64,000 nt of DNA from Cryptomeria japonica (GCF_030272615.1 NC_081408.1:306242450-306306449), one strand, 5' to 3'. Shown: positions 21,619-34,423, counted from the stretch's first letter. Numbers and translations are program-made. The notes: generated by a model from the sequence alone, not told the origin.

Positions 21619-24427
21619 ATGTTTGTTGAAATGAGGTCTCAACCTTCTTACGAAGCCATGTCATCATAATTGAGCAATCAATCATGTCAATCCAATCTCT
21701 ACATGTCTCATAACTTGGATCAAACTTATCATCATGATTTAAATGTCCAAATACAAAAACTAGAGGAGAAACTAGCTCAAGAAAAGGAGATATTGGAACA
21801 AAAAGTGAAAAACAGTGAGAAGATTAGATCCCAAATGTCCAAAACATTTCAAAAATTTCAAGGTCCAAACCCAAACTTTGAGCCAATTGATGTAAGATCT
21901 CTTATTGAACAATCAAACATACCATCTCTCCTCTCACAAATAGAGATGATGAAACAATTTCAAGAAAAGAGATAACAACATTATGTGCCTCCACAACAAG
22001 AACAAGAAGGTGTTTACTATCAATCACATTTTCAACCATCACAACCAATTGTTCAACAGTTCGAACATTTCCAACAGACACAACCAATGGTCCAACATAT
22101 ACAACCAATGGTCCAATTTCAAAAATATGTCCAACCAACTATACAATGTCAACAAATGGTTCAACCAATGGTGGAATATCAATGTCAACAACTACAACCA
22201 AACATTCAAAAACAAAGGTTGCAGCACACACCAACCCAAGTTTCAAACATGTCAAAACAATTGAACCAAGTCCAATATCAAAACATGACATCAAACCAAG
22301 ACCAAATTCTTGCCAAGAAAGTTAAACATATAAATCCAATCATGTCAAAACCTCACAAGGATTCAAATGCATCTCCAAATAAAGGTGGCCTTATTAGACA
22401 AATCTTAAAGAGAGTCCTAAGTGATTTTCCTGAGGATGATCAAAATCATACACTAATGTCTAGCAATGGCTTATCCATCCATCAAGAATTTGACCCTCAA
22501 TTTGCCTCCACTTCCCCTCCCATTCCATCATATTTTGAAGTTTCACAAGAGCAATTTACACCATCGCCTCCAAATGATGCATCAAACAATGCATCCTCCC
22601 AAGGATTGTTTGCCACATAAATATATGCTAATCAATTAATTTATACAAATCCTTTTTAATATTTGGAAATTCAAGATTTAATGCCATCAAATGCTTCTCT
22701 TTTAGAGAGTCCCATTCAAATTCCATCCCCTTCATGCCAAAGCATTGATCCCTTGCCAAAATCCCCCATGCATATCCAAAGTCCAACCCCATGTCAAGAG
22801 GATAATTTAGAGCATGAAGAAACGTGTCTTGAAATAGATGAAGATCAAGATCTTGAAACCTTATCATCCCATCCAATTGTTGACCAGGATCTTATCTTCC
22901 CAGAAACTCATGATGATTCCCCTATTCTTGTTCATCCTATCAAAATTCCTATTGACACTCCATTCCCTGAGGAAGATCAAGATATCCCAGTCCATCCAAT
23001 CCCAAATGATCCCCTTCCATTTTATGAAAAAAAACGTCCTTTCAAATCCCATTGACATTCCACTTCCTAAGAAAGATCAAGATATCCCTTCCATCCTTTC
23101 CGATGATCCCATTGAAAGTCAAGAGCAAAGCACCTTTAAAGAGGATTCTAATGATCTTCCTCCTTGTCAAGGTCAAATTATTCCTTTAAATCCTCCACAA
23201 GATCCTTTTGTTCCTCCATCTCCTTGTCTTAATCCTCCATATACACTCCAAGATCTCATTTCTTTTGATGATCCCATTATTTATCCCATTCCATCTCTTG
23301 AAGAGCCTATCATTGATCCATGTCCACCACATAATCCTAGCTCCCCTCGTGATCATCATCCCCCTAGTGATCCTGATCCCCCTCATGATTCTAATGTGTT
23401 GGTGCAATATGTTCATGAACCCCCTATATGCACAATGGGTTCTTCCACTTTGGTCCATTCTGATCCACTTTATGATCTCATTATTTCTCTCTTGTCATGT
23501 TCACCTAATAATGGACTTGCATCTTCCTCTAAAAGCACAAAGTATCCTACATGTCAAAATATTCATAAAGGAAAAGGGGTAGACCTTCATGATAAAGAAC
23601 CCCTCCTTATCAAAGAAGATCTTAAGGGTCATGTCTACACAACTCACTCTCAAGACATTGGTATCCCTCCATCAAACTCAAAACATACACCTTCCCCATC
23701 ATACTTTCCATCCATCTTAGGTCCTTATATCACTATATCCTCTATGCAAGGTCAGCAAATGCACACGTCATTGAGTAAATTTCATCAATCCAAAAGAACT
23801 CCATTTCATTCATATCCATCCATGCATTCCTTTCCCCCTCCAAGCAATTTGAATTCCAAGTATAAAAGTCATGTCTAGCAATCCACATGTATTCAAGGAT
23901 CAACATGTCCAATATAATTGACATGTCAAAACAAAAAACAATATGATCTATAAAGAAAAAAATATATCCAAAAGGCCACAAAGGCCCACTGAGAAAAATA
24001 AAGGAAAGTCAAAATCTATATGGGTTCCTAAATCCTTTATGCAAGCAATGCACTCCAAGGAACTACAAAAAAAGAAACATCAAAAACCATGTGGATTCCC
24101 AAAAGGTTCCTTGAAGCACAAAAAGAAAAACCCAGATTGATATCTGAAATTGCTATTCCTCCATCTAAACTTTCCAAGTCTATTCCTACATCACCTTCTT
24201 CATCCATTTTGGGCCCTTATGTCTGCAAATCCCTAGCTATTCCTTCATCAAAATCTCCATATCCAAAACCCACTCTTCCTCCATCAGTCCATCACCCCTC
24301 AAGGTGTGTACCAATGTTGATCTTACCTTCATTTCCATCCGCTCAAGCCCAATTCTTCCAATACCCTATCCATTATCCAATGCATATTTTCCATCCTTCA
24401 ATCCCTTTGGTCCAATCCTTTGCATAA
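21619..24427 (+). pseudogene. P1 long proline- and glutamine-rich ORF (gag-like position)
   Basis: One reading frame can be followed from ATG 21619 to about 23035, broken by stops at 21667, 21973, 22618 and 22658, then through a frameshift at an A-run (23027-23034) to 23878, and in shifted frames to 24427. The first part has a coiled coil (QKLEEKLAQEKEILEQKVKN, near 21750), then a Gln-rich tract (22000-22300), then a long Pro/Ser/Asp-rich region with repeated DPxPP and DDPI motifs, then a basic region with two related blocks (SIWVPKSFMQA near 24030 and MWIPKRFLEA near 24089). No CCHC, protease, integrase or reverse transcriptase motif is visible. By position after the leader it may be a gag-type protein; the family is not recognised. 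Confidence 0.5.
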
Positions 24428-24497
24428 ATCCTTTCCTTAGTTCCATCTCATTTTCCATATCCTTATCCTACCAACGTCTTTGAGTATGCTTTTAAAG

Positions 24498-24590
24498 GTC
24501 ATGGTCCATTTATTTCAAGGTTACTATCCAAACAATAATATGCTAGAGTCATGGTCCATTTATTTCAAGGTTACTATCCAAACAATAATA
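24498..24590 (+). repeat. Exact 43-bp direct duplication
   Basis: The 43 bases starting GTCATGGTCCATTTATTTC occur at 24498-24540 and again at 24548-24590 without a mismatch, a 50-bp period. This implies a recent local duplication in an otherwise old element. Confidence 0.9.
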
Positions 24591-26561
24591 TTCATCCACT
24601 GGTGAAAACCTGGCAAATAGACGCCTTGGGCAAGTACCATGATGAAAACCTGGCAAACAGGCATCATGTGTAATCCATGAGCTTCTTGCATGTCATATTT
24701 GGGGGTAGGTTTTATCCTGTCATATCCTATTACCCTTCATTATCCTATCATATCCTATTACACTTCATTATCCTATCATGTCCTATTACCCTTCATATCC
24801 TATTGTCCCTCATGCACACATCCCCTTTTCCACATTTGATCTTGACAAGGTTGAGGATATTCATGAGCATCATGTATCTTGTTTGCAACATTTAGTCTAT
24901 CATAGCTTTTGGTCTTTATCTATTTTCTTATTACAACCTTTCATCCATATTCCCTGGCTTATTGCAACTTTCTGCCACTATCCCTTAGCCTACCCCAACC
25001 TTCAGTCCATGTCCCTTATCCATTCTTGGTCTTGCTTATCCTATCCATATGAAATCACTATACATACACTCTTTTTTTCATTCCTTGAGCTTGATCTGAC
25101 ATAAGGACACCAAATTTAAACATGGATTCAAAAACCTCTTGACATGTCCCTCATGCCATGTTACTGCTTTACATTGCCATATCCAATATCTTGTCCCATT
25201 GTCTCCATAATAAAAGGCCTTTGTCTTCCCTCTATCCACCATCATTTCAGCAAGCCTATTTATTCACCTATCACATTCCTTGCCTTGCTAGACACTGGGG
25301 GCAAAATCATAAAAAATCCAAAAAAATCAAATAAAGTCCTAAAAAAATTGAAAAATGTCCTAAAATAATCCAAAAACATTCAAAAAATGTCCCGAAATAA
25401 TTCAAAAACATTCATAAAATGTCCTAAAAAAAAAAATCCCTAAAAATCAAAATGTTCAAAAACCCTAAAAATTTCAAAACATTAAAAATTAAAAAATAGT
25501 CACTTTTGTTTCATTTCACCAATAAACTATCCCTTTTGTACATATACAAACATTTGTGTAGACAACAAACAGATAACATGTTGCAACATTGTGCTTAACA
25601 AATCATGCATTAATAGATGAACTTTTCAATCAAACCAGACATTCAAACTGATCAAAATTATCATTTCAATCAATCAACATCAATATCATTTGTCCTTGTC
25701 ACTACTATCATGGGTCTTATACAGGGTGTGGTATACTCGAAACCAGACTGTGTCCTATCTTAGACAGGGTCCTGTATTCCCTGAAACTAGACAACATGAT
25801 CCTCCTTTTATCACGACATTGTCACTTTGGCAACGAAGATTAGAATGTTTGTTTGACTTGTCTGAATTTGCGAGTCTTATCTTTTTATTGATTTATTTTT
25901 GGCTTCGACCATGTTCCTATGTTTCTCGATGATGTCACTAAGTGATTTAGAGTGGTCAGGATGGCTCATGGTCCTTTATTATTTTTGTCTTCTATTTGTG
26001 GAGTGTTTCATAACATTCTGGGGCAAGTTTGTCTTAGGATTTTTGAACCATTCCTTCTCTGTGAGCATGTATGTCTTACGCAAAGGGATTGCATTATCGC
26101 CCTGGCCTTCATTACCATGGTGCACCGCATCTATTTTGCCATATAAAATAAAGGATCTCACCTACTAGTTGAATTTGTGAAAGCAAGATTTCATCACATT
26201 AATCATTCTTCACTTCTCGCTTGCATTTCTTCTAGCTAACATTTCCTCTATCCCATGAATCCTTCTATCTTTTCATCAAGTCGATCATTATCATGCTATT
26301 TATTCTCTTTAATCAATCAAGAATTTCTTCATTTGGTATCAATCATCCTATTTTTCTACAATCCCTTAACATTCTTCCCTTCTAATTAACATTTTTCTCC
26401 TTCATCATATTTTCTCTTTCTAACATTTTTTCTCTTCTTTCGAGAGATCAATCATTTCTTTCATCCATCAACAATCTCTTGAGGGGGCATCCTACCTCCA
26501 TTCCTTAGTTTGCTGGGGCACGATCATTTTATCAATTTCAATGCTCAAAATCACATTGTCT
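24591..26561 (+). other. P1 3' internal region, no recognisable gene
   Basis: Holds a short tandem block of TATCCTATTACCCTTCAT-type units (24717-24800) and an A-rich repeat of ATTCAAAAACATTCAAAAAA and TGTCCTAAAA words (25308-25470). The short ORFs in several frames (24677-25368, 25690-26168) share no motif with known element proteins, and pol motifs are absent throughout. Confidence 0.5.
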
Positions 26562-26576
26562 CAAAGAGGAGCGAAA
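26562..26576 (+). other. P1 polypurine tract
   Basis: CAAAGAGGAGCGAAA lies directly before TGCAGACACTAAAAAATGG, the start of the truncated 3' LTR. This marks the expected 3' end of the internal region and shows the left half of P1 is in normal element order. Confidence 0.75.
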
Positions 26577-27162
26577 TGCAGACACTAAAAAATGGTCAAC
26601 ACATGTGTCTCCTATTTTTAACATATCATGCACATAGTGCCTCTTAGGTTTAATTAATTAATTAAACCCCCTTTTACTAATGATTCTTCTAAGTCCTAAA
26701 TAAATAAATTTAATAATTTATTTATTTATCCCTTTTGTCCATTAATTAAATAAATTCATTTTATTTAATTAACTAATTCATAAATATGAGCAATAAATTA
26801 ATAAATCATTTTATTAATTTATCATATTTATCTTCCTCCAAAATAAAGATAATTAATAAATTTTATTTATTAATTTATTTTTTTTCCTGCTTTTCTTAAT
26901 TTTTTATTCTTCCATTTTATCCTCTTATGTGGAGATATTTAATAATTTTTAATTATTAAATCTTTTCATATATCCTCCTAATTTTCAAATTTGGAAACTA
27001 ATATCTTTCCTTGATTTTCAAAAATCAATCTTTTTGGCAATATCTCATTAATCTTAATTTTTAAATTAAAAAATGAGGTATGCATCTTCAAAAATCTACT
27101 TTTTGTGATAGGATATTTTATTTATTTTTTATTCTTCTATTTATCTTTTCGAATGAAAATAT
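26577..27162 (+). repeat. P1 3' LTR, truncated after about 586 bp
   Basis: Matches the left LTR from its first base through TATCTTTTCGAATGAA (27143-27158), then stops. The remaining half of the LTR, including its CA end, is missing. After about ten unassigned bases (27163-27172) the sequence becomes the reverse complement of 22188 and leftward. This is the fold-back junction. Confidence 0.85.
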
Positions 27163-27172
27163 GAAAATAATT

Positions 27173-27720
27173 TTGACATGGATATTCCACCATTGGTTGA
27201 ACCATTTGTTGACATTGTATAGCTGGTTGGACATATTGTTGAAATTGGACCATTGGTTGTATATGTTGGACCACTGGTTGTGTTTGTTGGAAATGTTTGA
27301 ATAGTTGAACAATTGGTTGTGATGTTTGAAAATGTGATTGATAGTAAACACCTTCTTGTTCTTGTTGTGGAGGCACATAATTTTGTTGTCTCTTTTCTTG
27401 AAATTGTTTCATCATCTCTATTTGAGAGAGAAGAGATGGTATGTTTGATTGTTCGATAAGAGATCTTACATCAATTGGCTCAAAGTTTGGGTTTGGACCT
27501 TGAAATTTTTGAAATGTTTTGGACATTTGCGATCTAATCTTCTCACTATTTTTTACTTTTCATTCCAATATCTCCTTTTCTTGAGCTAGTTTCTCCTCTA
27601 GTTTTTGTATTTGGACATTTAAATCATGATGCTAAGTTTAATCCAAGTTATGAGACATGTAGAGATTGGATTGACATGATTTATTGCTCAATTATGATGA
27701 CATGGCTTCGTAAGAAGGTT
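27173..27720 (-). pseudogene. P1 inverted arm: 5' fragment of the Gln-rich ORF
   Basis: Minus-strand copy of 21619-22188. It carries the same coiled coil and Gln-rich tract (QNYVPPQQEQEGVYYQSHF, near 27375). It ends at the fold-back junction, so it lacks the proline-rich part. The codon that is a stop at 21973 in the left arm is still a Gln codon here. Confidence 0.75.
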
Positions 27721-30074
27721 GAGACCTCATTTCAACAAACATGTCACTATGCAATGCAACTAATGGGATTGACAAATGCAACCTAAAAGGATGACAATGC
27801 AACTAAATGTTTTTGGACTTTTTGAATTTTTTGAATCACAACTAGATGCAACTAAATGCAATGAAAATGTGACCTTGCTTTGGACCTTTGATTTTCTATG
27901 GTTTGATAATGTTATGCAACTAAGTGCAACCTATTTTTTTGTTATTATTTCAAGAGTTTTTGGAAATGATATGCAATCTTAAGCAATGGTAATGCAACCT
28001 ATTTTTTTGTTGGTTTTTTTAGGTTTGGACAAACCTTTGAAATACAACCCTAAAGACATGACCCTTGGGATATTGAAATGAAGTCTAGACCTTAAAAGGA
28101 CAAAGGACAAAATGACAATAGGACAAATGAAAATGTCTCACATATATGCTTGGATACTAAGCTAGGTTTGACAAAATCATGTTGACAAAATAAAAATGTG
28201 ATGAGCTCAAGACTTCCTAACAATAATTTAGGGTTTAATCTAAAGAATTGAATCCTCAAGTATGACAAAAACCTAATTTTGACACTATATGAAAAAGGAC
28301 AATGATCTAAGGTGCAAGACTACAATATGATATGATAATGACCTAAGTTATGAAGAGAGACCTAGGGTATGCAAATATGACCTTATATGATGATATGGAC
28401 AAAAGTTGATTATGACACAATGATATGACACTAAAGATGTAGGGGCAAATTTATGATAATGTTAACCTAAGACCAAACTTAGGGTTAGACTATGAAATGA
28501 TATTACCCTACGTGCAAAAGGACATATGCAAAGGAATGACTTTTTGATATGCAAAGAATATGACCTAGGTGAAACCTAACTTTGGTATTTGACAATGATT
28601 ATGAAAAATACAAACCTAGAAACGACCTAATGTTGGTATGCAAAATGACACCTAAGAGAGGACCTAATTTTGGTATGCAGAATGACACCTAGGAAAAGAT
28701 ATAATAATGATATGCAAAAGGACACCCAAGATAGGACCTAATAATGGCATGCAAAAGGGCACCTAAGATAAAACCTAATAATGACATGAAAAAGGACACC
28801 TAAGAGAGGACCTAATAATGACATGCAAAACTTAGGAGAATGGTGTTGAACCTACGTTCAAAATGAGGACACCTAACAATGAAATGGACTGAATGGAGTG
28901 CAATGACTATGTCCTAAAACCTAAGTATGCACTATGAAGGACCTAAATCTAAGTGACATGAATGTTGAGACAAAGTTTTTCAATGTGTTTGAAAGCCATG
29001 TTTTGAAAATGTTTTGAACTTTGTTGGATGAATACTCTTTTTTTAAAACCTTGTTTGGAAAATGTTTGGACTTGTTTGACAAATGATGTTTTGTGACAAT
29101 TGTATAATTCAACTTTTGACAATCACAAAAGACAAGATGTTTGGACTTAGACCCAAGATAATCATGCTCATTCACAACATATCCTATGGCTAGTCAAGGC
29201 AACATCTATTGAATCCTCTAAACATAAAATATAACACTCGATCGGATAGCTAGATGCTTGGTAGCACTGGCTCCCCCTTATAGTGCACTCACTTCTCGGG
29301 CATACCAATCTTCGAGTTCAAGGGGAATCACTTCCCAAGAACTTGCTATCTCTAACTGAGGAGTACATGAGAGGTATCTTCGACATGCGTGTATCACAAT
29401 GCCTGAGCCAACAGATAGAAGGTTTTTGGTCTCTACAAACAAAAGGTTCTAGTTAAGGCATCCATTTGGGTGGGTATTGATCCGGAGAATAAATCATCGC
29501 AATACCATTCCAGCACCCGTTGTCTACAACTTTCATTGCATCCACAATTATTTAGAGTGGTTTGGAAGGGGTTTGTCTTCAACCCTATCACCACTTAGGG
29601 TTATTCCCTCTCACAAATTGGGAGGCAGGCCCACTATCTAAAGGCTAAAAACACACAAACAAAATAAAAAAAGGCATGATAAGCATTGATTTTTTTTACC
29701 TTTAGAAAATCAAATGAGTTTATTGATTCATTTGCATCCTAATTAAGACTAGATGAGATTAATTCCATATTAATTTGAAAAAGATGCGATCAATTTAAGC
29801 CATGATTAAATGCAATTTGTTGTTTATTTTAAACCCTTTGCATGCATGAAATATGGACTTTGTTGTTGTTCTTTGATCCAAATCTTAATTAAAACTATGT
29901 GAGAATTGTAGGATTCATTCAAACCTCCTAATTAGGCTATGTGAAGAGTTGTTGTTCATTAAAACCTGCTAATTAGGCTATGTGAAGATTTGTTGTTCAT
30001 TAAATCCCTCTAATTAAACTATGTGAAGATTTGTTGTTCATTGCATGTTAAGAAATCCTGCATAAATCATTGTT

Positions 30075-30660
30075 TAGACTCCATAAACCCACATGCAATA
30101 ATAGATCTTGTCATAAAACCTGCATGCAACAACATATTAGTGCAAAAAACCTGCATGCAACAATGGATTAGTCCCAAAAATACACATGCAACAATAAATG
30201 CTCACATAAAACCTACATGCAACAACATATTAGTGCAAAAAACTTGCATGCAACAATGGATTAGTCCAAAAAATACACATGCAACAATAGATCCTCACAT
30301 AAAACCTGCATGCAACAACAAATTAGTTTTAAAAACTTGCATGCAACAATGTATTAGGACAAAAAACCTACATGCAACAATGGATTAGTCCAAAAAGCTT
30401 GCATGCAACAATGGATTAGTCCAAAAAGCCTGCATGCAACAATGGATTAGTCCAAAAAACTTGCATGCAACAATGGATTAGTCCAAAAAGCCTGCATGCA
30501 ACAATGGATTAGTCCAAAAAGCCTACATGCAATAATGGATTAGTCCAAAAAGCCTGCATGCAATAATGGATTAGTCCAAAAAGCCTACATGCAACAATGG
30601 ATTAACACCAAAAACCTGCATGCAAAAATAAATCCACACATAAAACCTGCATGCAAATAT
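30075..30660 (-). repeat. 31-bp tandem repeats, inverted copy
   Basis: Reverse complement of the leader array at 18745-19285, with units such as CCTGCATGCAACAATGGATT. The plus-strand ORF at 30023-30388 is only a translation of this repeat and is not a gene. Confidence 0.85.
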
Positions 30661-30713
30661 CAGACTCACAAAATTGTCAGATTTACATGTTCACATCGGG
30701 TTCACCAAAAAAA

Positions 30714-31835
30714 TGTAATAGGGAATTTGAGCATAAGATTCATAACCTATATTAGCTAACCACAAAAAACTAACAAGCTATGAAAGAAATCCCAATACAT
30801 TCAATAGAGCTATGAAGACAAAGCACTTAAAATAAATATGCAAACCATAATGAAGTACTTCCTCCATGATTCTCCATTGTTTGTCTTTTTCCTCCAAATA
30901 TGTGGGCTTCACCTACAAAATGCAAGTGTGAGAAAGAGAGCAAGATTGCAAATGAGTTTGACAGCGTGAGGATATTCAAAAAGTGGTTGAAAATGATGAA
31001 TAAAAGAGTCCAATTTAAAGAAAAATTGGGGATTGACTGTATGGACAAGGTTAATTCGAGACTGAAAACAATCAACACACAAGATTGAGTGCACAACAGA
31101 GCTGCCATTCAGGAAAGGACGAAAATAGAAGAAAGTAAATTGGAAGATATTATGAGAATAAATAATAAAATCTTTAATTATCTTCTCATAAATACCAAAT
31201 TAGCAAGTTGAAAATATCAAGAAGGTTTTAATAATTAAAAATTATTAAATATCTTCATTAGAAAAGATAAATAGAAGAATAAAAAATAAGTAAAATATCC
31301 TATCACAAAAAGTAGATATTTGAAGATGCATACCTCATTTTTTAATTTAAAAATTAAGATTAATGAGATATTGCCAAAAAGATTGATTTTTGAAAATCAA
31401 GGAAAGATATTAGTTTCCAAATTTGAAAATTAGGAGGATATATGAGAAGATTTAATAATTAAAAATTATTAAATATCTCCACATAAGAGGATAAAATGGA
31501 AGAATAAAAAATTAAGAAAAATAGGAAATAAAGATGAATTAATAAATAAAATTCATTAATTATCTTTATTTTGGAGGAAGATAAATATGATAAATTAATA
31601 AAATGATTTATTAATTTATTGCTCATATTTATGAATTAGTTAATTAAATAAAATGAATTTATTTAATTAATGGACAAAAGGGATAAATAAATAAATTATT
31701 AAATTTATTTATTTAGGACTTAGAAGAATCGTTAGTAAAAGGGGGTTTAATTAATTAATTAAACCTAAGAGGCACTATGCGCATGATATGTTAAAAATAG
31801 GAGACACATGTGTTGACCATTTTTTAGTGTCTACA
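30714..31835 (-). repeat. P1 right LTR, inverted
   Basis: TGTAATAGGG...GTGTCTACA, 1122 bp, reverse complement of the left LTR, including the 29-bp segment the left copy lost (1093 + 29 = 1122). Its U3 end faces outward and abuts the target duplication ATTCC. Confidence 0.9.
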
Positions 31836-32032
31836 ATTCCCATTTGGGTTTTCCATGTATAAAAATCTGGTATCTCTCTTATGGTTGTATATCTCTTGCA
31901 TTTCAATTATGTTTCATGCATTTATTTTGAGCTGAGGTTAATTGATAATAAGCTAAGTTTCAGAAGTTTAGTTTTAAATTTTCAAAAGGGAATACTGATT
32001 CAGCCCCTCTGAGTATTCTAGTCTATTTAACA
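31836..32032 (+). repeat. E1 3' LTR, segment 3 of 3
   Basis: Resumes E1 after P1 with CCCATTTGGGTTTTCCATGTA (compare 1878-1896). It ends with the U5 block ATTCAGCCCCTCTGAGTATTC and TTTAACA. Confidence 0.75.
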
Positions 32033-34423
32033 CCTTGTTAGATAATATCACTAATAGCCCACTCATTTAATTATGCATTATACCTTATAGTTATTTTTAT
32101 GTGCCTCTTGTGTGGAGTGACTTTCTACCTTGGCATAAGTAGTGGCATCACCTATTTCTTGTGTTGCACCATAACAAGGTGCAAGTGTATGTGTTTTTGT
32201 CATGCATGTCAATGGTGTGTCTACATGATCATTATAATAATGTGTCTAAAAAATATTTAGGTTTTCATGTTGTTTTGTTTTGTTAGGCCTTACATGACCT
32301 ATTTTAGAAAAAAATTCACTAAAAGTTGGCCTTACAAATTTTTTTATAGAATACAACCTTGGTCACTGACCTCCATTTATTTGGTGTTGCTAAATTTAGA
32401 TATTAGTATAATTTGCAAGTGGCAATCTCATATTCAATGTACATATTTAGATGAATGCTAGAAATTATCATAAAATTTATAATTCACTTTTAAGATATAA
32501 AAAATCTATCATAAGAGTCTATCTAGAAAAGCTAATGGTTGATAGCTTAATTTAGTATTTTCATAAAAGTGGTTATGTTAGATTTGCATCAAAAGTAAAT
32601 ATGTAAAAATATTAAAAAAATATACCTTACCCACAAAATAATTTTCAAATAATAGTGATAGTTACCATGCTCACCCTCAATTAAACAACTTGGAAGGACA
32701 ATCAATGCCTTAGAACTACATTTTAATAAAACGTTTTGAATACAAGGACAATCATGATTCATGATGACATTCAAATTAATGTTGAATATTTGAATGATAC
32801 TTGCTTGAAAGATATCCAATATTGATATTAAATTTTAATAAATATCAATAAAGATAGTAAATTATTCTAGAATTTATTTTACCAAAGGTAACATTGACAG
32901 ATTTACATCCAAAAATATAACTGCAATCATGTTGATATTCATTCATTGGATGACATAGATTGCAAAATAAAGAAAATCTACCTAACCCGACAATGTTAAT
33001 AATTTAATATTAAAATCAAACCAAGAACTAATAAATTAGACACATTAAATAATTTAAACAAAATGAACCTAAGTTTATATTTGATTATGAAAATTAATTT
33101 TTTCATTCATAGAAAACATACCATTAAATTAAATATGTTTTAGAAAATGTTTAGAAAAAAATATAATAAAATTATGATTCATGAAAATAGATTTACGATA
33201 AAAGTTTATAGTGATAGAAGAAAAAATAAGTGGCGATGTTATAACTAAAGTAGAACATACAAAGTAAGATATTATCTTAATTATAACTAATTACTAATTA
33301 TGTCATTTTTAAAGTTGTCTACTCAAGTTATTCTTTTCAAATATCACTTATTATAACTAATTACTAATTAGTGTGTAACATGCTTTGTAATTGTAGTCTC
33401 CACTTATTATAAATAATTGTTTTATGAAGTCAATTTTCATCTATCATGAGTTATCATTGTCCAAAAAAGTATGGATGGACATTTAATGTTATTATGAAAG
33501 ATATTAAAAAACTAATTATTAAAATCAAATTTGTAGTGAGTTTGATTCTCAACATGAATTAGTCACCCTAGCCTCAATGTTATTCATATATTGAGCTTTA
33601 TTGTACTATGAGGCATAAAATTTGTTGACATATTGATTGATACTATGCAAGACTATATGTTGGATGAAATTTGAAAAACACAATTGTCAATAAAGAGATT
33701 TGTTATGGATTATAGTCAAGCATTTATGAAAAGTTGATCATTTAGATTGAAGAATGAAAAGCATTTTAAATAGTATGAGAATGAAAGACTAATATGTTCT
33801 TATAGTGCATGTGACTTTGATATTATAATTAAAAAATTTATATTTTTTTAAATTTTTTTGGTACTATTTAGTATCATAAATTTTTTTTTAATATAATAAA
33901 TTTAAATTGTCTAATGGATATATATATATATAGACAAAACACACTAAGAGATATTTACATATATAATGAAATTGAGAAAGTATTAGAACATAACCAGAAA
34001 TTGGGAGGAAAGCTCAATCAACAATCTTTTGAATCTAATAATAGCCAACTCATATCTATCAAAGCTCATATTATATTAAATGAACAAAAAGCTCAACCCC
34101 TGCCCCCCTGGCCCAAAAAAAAACCAAGAGCAAAAGCTTAATCAAAATACTAATTTGAATCAATCAGAATGAAAATGCTAAAAATAAAATATACCCATAT
34201 GGTAATTATAATATATTCTAAAACAAAACAAAGGGGTGGAAACTAAACCCAGTATAGGAGATTTTCCTCATTTTTCTCTTCCTTCATTTTAACTTGAACA
34301 TCCTCTGAATTATCACTAGCAACCTTAATTGAATAAGAAGAGCATATATCATTCTAACGTTGAATGGAATTGATAGGGAAAACTTGCCGCATTTTTGGAA
34401 TATGCTCCACAATGGCATGATTT
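32033..34423. other. AT-rich sequence, no gene seen
   Basis: No ORF of note, no LTR pair and no enzyme motif. A word TTATAACTAATTACTAATTA recurs at about 33279 and 33352. This may be old host intergenic DNA or eroded repeat. Confidence 0.5.

Larger units (their letters stand above)
17582..31835. mobile_element. P1: fold-back LTR retroelement with two U3 ends
   Basis: The left end reads TGTAGACACTAAAAAATGG. The right end is its exact reverse complement, ending CCATTTTTTAGTGTCTACA at 31835. The order is full LTR (17582-18674), primer site, leader repeats, long proline-rich ORF, purine tract, 3' LTR cut off after about 586 bp (26577-27162), then an inverted copy of the left 4.6 kb (27173-31835) ending in a full inverted LTR. 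Flanks are ATTCT (17577-17581) and ATTCC (31836-31840), and E1 sequence is continuous across them. Outer U3 ends on both sides are not what normal reverse transcription gives. No polymerase genes are visible, so it is non-autonomous. Confidence 0.85.
27173..31835 (-). repeat. P1 inverted arm (copy of 17582-22188)
   Basis: 4.66 kb, reverse-complementary to the left arm over its whole length: gag-like fragment (27173-27720), 37-bp repeats (about 28610-28830), leader, 31-bp repeats (about 30075-30660), primer site (30690-30707), LTR (30714-31835). By eye the arms differ by a few percent. Both share the in-frame TAA corresponding to 21667, whereas the stop at 21973 is present only in the left arm. 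The arms therefore derive from one template and have mutated separately since. Confidence 0.9.

Noticed and set aside
22838-23878. Separate gene starting at 22838
   Set aside because: Its first 65 codons overlap the better-fitting upstream frame. The A-run at 23027-23034 explains a single frameshift in one longer ORF.
30023-30388. 121-aa ORF with repeated Cys/His blocks
   Set aside because: It is the translation of the 31-bp tandem repeat; the forward copy of the array has no matching ORF.
17582-31835. Two separate P1-family insertions in opposite orientation
   Set aside because: This would need extra target duplications and a missing LTR end. Instead the outer flanks match each other and the E1 sequence is continuous across the whole unit.
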